Notes under the pieces: generated by a model
What the model was told of the DNA's origin: nothing
The model's input: the letters and a program-made list of their open reading frames with translations, nothing else
The model's database searches: none
Position numbers and translations under genes: made by a program
Source of the DNA: Bactericera cockerelli
Lineage: Eukaryota; Arthropoda; Insecta; Hemiptera; Triozidae
Length of the DNA stretch: 64,000 bases
Direction of reading: 5' to 3'
NCBI GenBank assembly: GCA_024516035.1
Contig: CM044955.1
Span: forward strand, 10,838,318-10,902,317
Shown here: positions 56,985-64,000 of the stretch, piece by piece
How positions within the stretch are numbered: the first letter of the stretch is position 1
Layout: every line of letters starts with the position of its first letter

Positions 56985-57175
56985 GTATAAACAGTAAAGT
57001 GAGAAGTTGTACTAGATGTACAATGTACATGTATATCAGAACATACCTGGACAGCTGTTTTAAGCTTATTTGCTCTCATCAGCAGGTATTAGTTCTGAAT
57101 ATCCATGCCATCAACTTACCTCTCTTTTTTAATCAGTATAAACAGAAAAGTGAGAAGTTGTACAGGATATACAAT
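56985..57175 (-). repeat. Family I repeat, inverted
   Basis: ACATACCTGGACAGCTGTTT, GCTTATTTGCTCTCATCAGC and ATCCATGCCATCAACTTACC form the complement of the family I core, bounded by GTGAGAAGTTGTAC on both sides. Confidence 0.8.
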
Positions 57176-57840
57176 TATACATAGCTCACAGACTATTGAA
57201 AATGAAAAGGTGAAATAATTGTTTCAAATGAATTATTGTCTGGCAATAACAATTCGTTTAACATTTAACAACAAGTAGGTAAGTATTCATTTTTCCATTT
57301 ATTTTGGTTCACTTAACTATACCTACCTATGTGGTACCTAAACGATATTAACTCTCAAATTCAAATGATTGCTATGAGTTCCGCAATAAATCCCCCGTGA
57401 CAAGCGAACTTGTGCAGTAATTTTGTCTGTAACATGAAACTTTAGACACCATTGCTTTCATGTTGACGCTAATACCTGTCTACGTAGGATATGCAGACTC
57501 TCGGTTCTCTGTCCCTTGGAATAAAATATGAATTATTAAGATCAAATTATTCTCCACAGGTACCCTCAGTCGCAGTTTTGATGTGTCATGATCCTTGCAG
57601 GTTGACACTTGTCAACCCTCTCTGACTTGTCACAATTCGTTTTGCATTTTCCGCTCGTTTTCAGTCTCATCTTGCTCCTGTTTGAGTTGAATATTTCAGC
57701 TAGCTCCTAGGTATTTCTTTTTTTGCTTTATCATCATGCATAGCTCGTACGGTCGTAAGTTGGGACACTTTTTACCATGTACCTAATTAGTGAAAAACTG
57801 TGACGTAGTTTTTATTCGGTTAGACGAAAAAAAAAACCGT
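57176..57840. other. Intergenic, no feature seen
   Basis: No coding signal or repeat family was recognised. Confidence 0.45.
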
Positions 57841-58050
57841 GCACTTGTAGTCAAGTGGTTAACGCGCTAGTCTTTACCAGGTAGCGTAGGGATCCCTTGG
57901 TTCGAATCCCAACCAGTGCATGAAATTTCCTCATTAATTTGAGTTTGTGCCCAACATAATAATAAGACTCTGAGGGTTAGGTGGTAGAAAATGCTTTGAG
58001 CTTTAACCTCGCCTGGTGGTTACCTTCCACTAAAGAGTATTATTATTATT
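57841..58050 (+). repeat. tRNA-derived SINE (family D)
   Basis: The head is GCACTTGTAGTCAAGTGGTT with TTGGTTCGAATCCCAACCAG. The full body follows, with the tail AAAGAGTATTATTATTATT. Confidence 0.9.
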
Positions 58051-58852
58051 AAAAATTATAAGAGTTTAGACTTTAGAGTTTTTTTTAGCACAATTTTTTA
58101 CTTCGATGATTTATCGCAATTTCGTGATGAATTGAACAAACGAGGTCACCTTTACGCTATTTTTTTTTTATATATATAAAAGAAATCTTCATCTTTTTTT
58201 TTATGGCTTTAACGGCAGGATTCTTCCACCCAACCGATGATTTCCCCTCAATCATTCGACAAGGCAAGGCCCGATGGTCAGACAGAAAGGGGAAAGTAGA
58301 AAAAGAAGAGATAGAAACAAAAATAAAAATTGTCACACCCAAGACGGAATAGAAGGAGAAGGCTCATTGATCTGCAGCATTAACTGTTTGATCGAATGAA
58401 TACCTTGTTGTATTCACGAATGTAGTCGACGTCACGCGCCGAGCATCGCGACACGACTCACTATTTTTTAAATATTATTTTCAAATAACTATTTTTTAAT
58501 AACTTGCCAGCGATTTTTCATTTAAAAAAAAGATTTCACAGCCAAAACATTTCCACACCGAAAAAAAGTGTTGGCAGTACACCCGAAACATTTCCTCACC
58601 GAAAAATGCGTGAGTAAAATGTAGTAATGGCGGATGCTAGGCATTAACTCCCGATTACAAAATGTAATAAATATATTCTTTTGTAATATTTAATTTTTTT
58701 TTATTATTGTATATTTTTGTTGTTGATTGTTGTAAAAAATAAGTAAAAAATATAATGTTTCACTCTTCACACAGTCCACGCACCACTTCCTCGTTATAAG
58801 TAGTTACCGACATCGTGGTATAGGTAATGAAATTAACTGGTATTTGTTCAAT
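58051..58852. other. Intergenic, no supported gene
   Basis: AT-rich with short A/T runs. A direct repeat of about 20 bp (AACATTTCC.CACCGAAAAA) lies at 58545-58605. Confidence 0.4.
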
Positions 58853-58950
58853 TTTCGTAGCCATGAAACAGACTACTAGATGTAGACGCTGTGGTCTGTG
58901 TTGTAGCCTGCCCATCCCGTAGTATGCCTCCCTCTATAGGCAGAAGTACA
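58853..58950 (-). repeat. SINE family B body fragment
   Basis: TTTCGTAGCCATGAAACAGA then GTGGTCTGTGTTGTAGCC and CATCCCGTAGTATGCCTC match the 3' body of family B. Confidence 0.75.
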
Positions 58951-58985
58951 GTAAGTATTGAATGAGAGAAAATATGTTAACTTAC

Positions 58986-59069
58986 CCTCTTCAAAGCTAG
59001 CCATGCATGTATCAGAGCATTTCGACCAAAGTGTTTCTTCTCATGTTCAGTTAGATATAGTTTGGAGAC
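58986..59069 (-). CDS. Internal exon of a host gene, 84 bp
   Basis: On the minus strand a good acceptor (TTTTATTTTTCCAG) precedes it and a consensus donor (GTAAGTT) follows. The exon is 28 codons long and only one of three frames is open; it encodes VSKLYLTEHEKKHFGRNALI and eight more residues ending LKR. The composition is protein-like, unlike nearby random frames. The gene is not recognised, and the neighbouring exons were not found with confidence. Confidence 0.6.
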
Positions 59070-60596
59070 CTGGAAAAATAAAACAGTAATTATGAACAGC
59101 AATGTCATAATAACTTAACATTGTACGCTGTCTAATGGTTGCAAATTAGAAAATCATCCCGAGGATGTCCCCTGGGAAGCACATTAGGAAAGTGTAGATT
59201 AAAGTTATGGTCTGAGTAAGTGTGAGGAAGTTACACATAAATGAAATTATGAACATAAAGGATATAAGGATGGTCGGGAAAGTCCAAGAGAAGAGGCATC
59301 CGAAAAGGAAGAAGCAATATACTTGTAGTACCTATAGGATTCCAAAGCAGATTAAAATCAATGAAGGTACGTGGACCTCAGAGAAAATTAGGAAAAGGAT
59401 ATTGAAGAAGCAAGACGAGGATGTGAGAGAGGTCAGATGAAATGATAAAATTTCAGAAGGTAGGCGCACTGGTTTTCAAATAAAAAGTGGTGAAACCCCA
59501 CATCCTCTACAGAAATTAAATTACAACAAACCTTAATCCTACATGGAGCCTTTTCACATTTTTCCAACAAAAGCCTTCGGTAAATATTTGTCCTACTCTA
59601 AATTTCTACAATATCCCTTCAAATCACACCCACAAACTTTCAAATTTGTGATAATATCGAAGCTTTTAATCCTTTGTGTACACACCAACCTACACTGTGT
59701 AATGTATCAGGGAGATAATACTATTCAGTGAATATAGCCTACGACAAAACCTAGATTACGATAATCCACCGACAAGCCCAACAATCTTACCTTTACAAGG
59801 TAGATTAAGCCATTCCAAATTATAAATTTAACTTAGAATGGCAAAGGCGATAGAAAATAATACAATGTAGAAGCATAGTTTACTTGTAGGTTGCTTACCA
59901 TTACGAAATAGTTTTGATTGAAAAAATGTGGTATATTTTGATGGAAAAGTCAATAAGAAACCTGACCAGCGTGTTTTATTAGACAGGTTGAACTGCATTT
60001 AGCATTTGTACCAATTCCAATTACAACCTGTTGAAACCTTCCGAGTCTGAAGGTTAAAACCTGGAGCTGCCATAAACCAATGAGAGATGTTTCTCAGTCT
60101 GTCGGAAAATTAATGATAAATGAGTGGGGGTGGAGGAAGGAGAGACTGAACACAGAACCCAAGCAAGGCAAGGGTACACACAGACGTGGAAGAAAAATGT
60201 CAGAAAAATGACCCTTAAACTTTCCAACTCTCAATTCCAAAGCTCTTAAGAAAGGAGCGAAGAGAAAGAGGAAGAGAAAAGGAGAGACAAAGAGTGTTAG
60301 AAGGAGAGCTGCAATAACTAAATGGCTTTCAGTATTACTACTTCCCCCATTACACCTTCGGTAAATAAAACATGAATTTATCGAATGTTCTTTCTTTGTA
60401 TTGCTAATTCATGTTTTGCTTTCCCTCAGTTCAGAGATTTTGAGAGAACTAAAGTCGTTTGAAAAAGGTAATGTATTGAGGAAAAAGTTTATCAGACCAA
60501 GTTTACAGACGTGTTAGAGAATTATTTTAATCTCTAATTTTAGAAAAGAAAAAAAAAATCATAGACCGTCAAAATTTAAAAATATAAGGCATTCAC
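59070..60596. other. Probable intron or intergenic sequence
   Basis: No exon compatible in phase with 58986-59069 could be identified. A short lysine-rich open frame at 59222-59440 (plus strand) has no domain. Confidence 0.4.
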
Positions 60597-60641
60597 CTGT
60601 TGAATCGTACGTTAGATAGAATTAAAGCTCGCCCATTATAA
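60597..60641 (-). CDS. Candidate 45-bp exon, weak
   Basis: On the minus strand a strong polypyrimidine acceptor (TTTTTTCTCTTTCTCAG) and a donor (CAG|GTGAAT) bound a 45-bp stretch. One open phase gives YNGRALILSNVRFN, which recalls the strand before the catalytic histidine in caspase-like folds, but this is far too short to assign. Its phase does not join directly to the 58986-59069 exon. Confidence 0.25.
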
Positions 60642-61154
60642 CTGAGAAAGAGAAAAAACGTAGAATAAAAGAACGGTACATTATCTAGCAGTTACCTCGT
60701 TCAAGATAGTTTTCCTCCAATTGCACACAGGTAAGCACTATACAGGATTCCCAGGATACCCCCCCCCCCCACCCTTACACCTTCAACCACCAAGTCGTGG
60801 GCGCTCCCCCCTTCCCCCCTCTTCAGTGTCCTCTCTTCCTGAGATTTGGAGTGAATATCTTTTTTTTCTCTCCAACAAAAATGAAATCCAGGATATCTGG
60901 ATAAATATTCAAAAGCTGGAAAACTGATGTTTCTCTTATTCTAATTTCATTTTCTCTTTCTCTCTCAAACATACTTTCTTCGTATTATTCTTTGTAGCTC
61001 TGTCTTTCTCTCTTTTTATTTCCTTTTTTATGCGCTTTTCCCTATTTCTCCCCCGTTTCATTTCTCACTCGTAATCTTCCTGTCTCTGAATCTACATATT
61101 TTCTCCCGGTCTTTTCAAAACACACTTCCGCTACATTTTCTATCAGAACATGGA
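60642..61154. other. No supported gene; C- and T-rich tracts
   Basis: A C10 run lies near 60761 and C/T-rich sequence at 60780-61080. Possible splice signals at 60690-60730 could not be placed in a consistent exon. Confidence 0.4.
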
Positions 61155-63497
61155 TTGGGGCTTATTGTTGTAGCAACCTGAAGAATACCAGGCATTGAGA
61201 ATGGGTTACTATGAGACTAGCATACAGGATTTAGCATATTGGTGTAGCTACCTGAAGAATACCAGGTATTGAGAATGGGGCAATATGAGACTAGCATACA
61301 GGATTTGGCATATTGGTGTAGCTACCTGAAGAATACCAGGTATTGAGAATGGGTTACTATGAGACTAGCATACAGGATTTGGCATATTGGTGTAGCTACC
61401 TGAAGAATACCAGGCATTGAGAATGCGGCACTATGAGACTAGCATACAGGATTTGGCATATTGGTGTAGCTACCTGAAGAATACCAGGTATTGAGAATGG
61501 GGCAATATGAGACTAGCATACAGGATTTGGCATATTGGTGTAGCTACCTGAAGAATACCAGGTATTGAGAATGGGGCACTATGAGACTAGCATACAGGAT
61601 TTGGCATATTGGTGTAGCTACCTGAAGAATACCAGGCATTGAGAATGGGGCACTATGAGACTAGCATACAGGATTTGGCATATTGGTGTAGCTACCTGAA
61701 GAATACCAGGCATTGAGAATGGGGCACTATGAGACTAGCATACAGGATTTGGCATATTGGTGTAGCTACCTGAAGAATACCAGGTATTGAGAATGGGGCA
61801 ATATGAGACTAGCATACAGGATTTGGCATATTGGTGTAGCTACCTGAAGAATACCAGGCATTGAGAATGGGTTACTATGAGACTAGCATACAGGATTTGG
61901 CATATTGGTGTAGCTACCTGAAGAATACCAGGCATTGAGAATGGGTTACTATGAGACTAGCATACAGGATTGGGGGCGTATTGTTGTAGCTACCTGAAGA
62001 ATACCAGGCATTGAGAATGCGGCACTATGAGACTAGCATACAGGATTGGGGCGTATTGTTGTAGCTACCTGAAGAATACCAGGCATTGAGAATGGGTTAC
62101 TATGAGACTAGCATACAGGATTGGCATATTGGTGTAGCTACCTGAAGAATACCAGGCATTGAGAATGGGTTACTATGAGACTAGCATACAGGATTTGGCA
62201 TATTGGTGTAGCTACCTGAAGAATACCAGGCATTGAGAATGGGTTACTATGAGACTAGCATACAGGATTGGGGCGTATTGTTGTAGCTACCTGAAGAATA
62301 CCAGGCATTGAGAATGCGGCACTATGAGACTAGCATACAGGATTGGGGCGTATTGGTGTAGCTACCTGAAGAATACCAGGCATTGAGAATGGGTTACTAT
62401 GAGACTAGCATACAGGATTGGGGCGTATTGTTGTAGCTACCTGAAGAATACCAGGCATTGAGAATGCGGCACTATGAGACTAGCATACAGGATTGGGGGC
62501 GTATTGTTGTAGCTACCTGAAGAATACCAGGCATTGAGAATGCGGCACTATGAGACTAGCATACAGGATTGGGGCGTATTGTTGTAGCTACCTGAAGAAT
62601 ACCAGGCATTGAGAATGCGGCACTATGAGACTAGCATTACAGGATTGGGGCGTATTGTTGTAGCTACCTGAAGAATACCAGGCATTGAGAATGCGGCACT
62701 ATGAGACTAGCATACAGGATTGGGGCGTATTGTTGTAGCTACCTGAAGAATACCAGGCATTGAGAATGCGGCACTATGAGACTAGCATACAGGATTGGGG
62801 CGTATTGTTGTAGCTACCTGAAGAATACCAGGCATTGAGAATGCGGCACTATGAGACTAGCATACAGGATTGGGGCGTATTGTTGTAGCTACCTGAAGAA
62901 TACCAGGCATTGAGAATGCGGCACTATGAGACTAGCATACAGGATTGGGGCGTATTGTTGTAGCTACCTGAAGAATACCAGGCATTGAGAATGCGGCACT
63001 ATGAGACTAGCATACAGGATTGGGGCGTATTGTTGTAGCTACCTGAAGAATACCAGGCATTGAGAATGCGGCACTATGAGACTAGCATACAGGATTGGGG
63101 CGTATTGTTGTAGCTACCTGAAGAATACCAGGCATTGAGAATGCGGCACTATGAGACTAGCATACAGGATTGGGGCGTATTGTTGTAGCTACCTGAAGAA
63201 TACCAGGCATTGAGAATGCGGCACTATGAGACTAGCATACAGGATTTGGCATATTGGTGTAGCTACCTGAAGAATACCAGGCATTGAGAATGGGGCACTA
63301 TGAGACTAGCATACAGGATTTGGCATATTGGTGTAGCTACCTGAAGAATACCAGGCATTGAGAATGGGGCACTATGAGACTAGCATACAGGATTTGGCAT
63401 ATTGGTGTAGCTACCTGAAGAATACCAGGCATTGAGAATGGGGCACTATGAGACTAGCATACAGGATTTGGCATATTGGTGTAGCTACCTGAAGAAT
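61155..63497. repeat. 74-bp minisatellite, about 32 copies in two subtypes
   Basis: Each unit contains GTAGCTACCTGAAGAATACC, AGGCATTGAGAATG and CACTATGAGACTAGCATACA. Subtype 1 has GGATTTGGCATATTGGTG and subtype 2 has GGATTGGGGCGTATTGTTG. Subtype 1 fills 61.2-61.95 kb and 63.24-63.5 kb. The subtypes mix at about 61.96-62.4 kb, and near-identical subtype 2 units fill about 62.4-63.24 kb. Confidence 0.95.
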
Positions 63498-63675
63498 ACT
63501 AATTGTGAATTGTGAAATATTAGAGTTATTAGTTTAGGATTGGAGCTTTTTATTTGAAAGTTTTAGGCAAACTCTTTTTCTTTATGGTATCATCTTATTG
63601 ACATACATTCACACAGTGTAAAAGACTTAGTGTAAAATCTCTAGACAAATGAAGGTGAAAACACATTTCTTTCAC

Positions 63676-63865
63676 TCATTTATTTATTTACACTTTATTA
63701 ATTGGACAAATTATATACAACAGAGATAATTACAAAATAATATACAATATAAGACAAGTAAAAAGAGAAAAAAATAAAGAAAAAATAAATAAATATATAC
63801 ATAATATATGTCTTAACTAAAGGGCGGGGTTATTGCCTTTGGCAATCTCTTTCACCCAACCCTCA
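63676..63865 (-). repeat. Family A retroposon, A2 subtype
   Basis: ACACTTTATTAATTGGACAA to AAAGGGCGGGGTTATTGCCT and CAACCCTC, very like 39285-39466. Confidence 0.88.
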
Positions 63866-64000
63866 TTGAGTGCAATATTTATGCAACAGAAACACTTGAA
63901 ATCAGATTTTGTTGTTCTTGAAATAATGATTTCCGGAGAAGTCTTTTTATAATCCGGCCACGCAATTTTTTGTTGTGACTAAGTGCTGACTTTTACCTAG

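Noticed and set aside
28799..57920. Many tRNA-like A- and B-box pairs that could be called tRNA genes
   Set aside because: Each recurs as the head of a longer repeated unit with a SINE body or tail, and clean acceptor stems were not seen; they are SINE heads.
61155..63497. CRISPR-like array
   Set aside because: There are no unique spacers; the whole 74-bp unit repeats, and the context is eukaryotic.

Overview
The window is a eukaryotic, AT-rich, repeat-dominated stretch. It shows spliced genes with GT-AG introns, polyadenylation signals, an R1-type non-LTR retrotransposon, tRNA- and 5S-rRNA-derived SINEs, and TA-flanked DNA transposons. An arthropod, most likely an insect, fits best; nothing seen fixes the species. 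No bacterial or viral genes were found.

Region 1 (1-15.8 kb) is a nest of elements. A long-TIR, TA-flanked element runs in from the left edge to 1412. It abuts a large two-gene DNA transposon (about 1413-15775). That transposon encodes a spliced 647-residue SAM-domain protein (2133-5396) and an intact 806-residue zinc-finger/DDE-like transposase (5729-8149), and both of its ends are rich in GCATA/TATGC subterminal repeats. A near-complete R1-like retrotransposon (9098-15413) sits inside the right subterminal repeats. It has two small ORFs joined by ATGA overlaps, plus an endonuclease/reverse-transcriptase ORF broken by one frameshift. The DNA transposon looks potentially active; the retrotransposon copy does not, unless the frameshift is an assembly error.

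Region 2 (15.8-24 kb) is non-coding: SINEs, an 883-bp foldback element (18066-18948), a 39-bp tandem array, and the first of four nearly identical 5S-derived SINEs. A small host gene lies on the minus strand at 24289-25256. It is a predicted two-exon, 92-residue single-pass membrane protein whose intron holds a 49-bp minisatellite carrying repeated AATAAA in the sense of transcription.

Region 3 (25-45 kb) is AT-rich sequence scattered with at least six SINE families and a second, complete copy of the long-TIR element (34547-37038) with a decayed transposase tail. Three young 5S-SINE copies lie at 40.0, 43.8 and 44.6 kb.

Region 4 (45.6-48.6 kb) is a composite insertion that splits an older retroposon. 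It holds a 150-165-bp tandem array, a TA-flanked element inside the array, and a TTAA-flanked foldback.

Region 5 (48.6-64 kb) holds more SINE fragments, a 172-bp palindromic MITE, at least one well-formed minus-strand host exon (58986-59069), and a 2.3-kb minisatellite of about 32 units of 74 bp (61.15-63.5 kb).

Working together: the transposase and SAM protein are probably the machinery of one DNA transposon, with the GCATA repeats as candidate binding sites. The retrotransposon and SINEs are independent passengers; several SINE families end in (AAT)n, which suggests a shared LINE partner.
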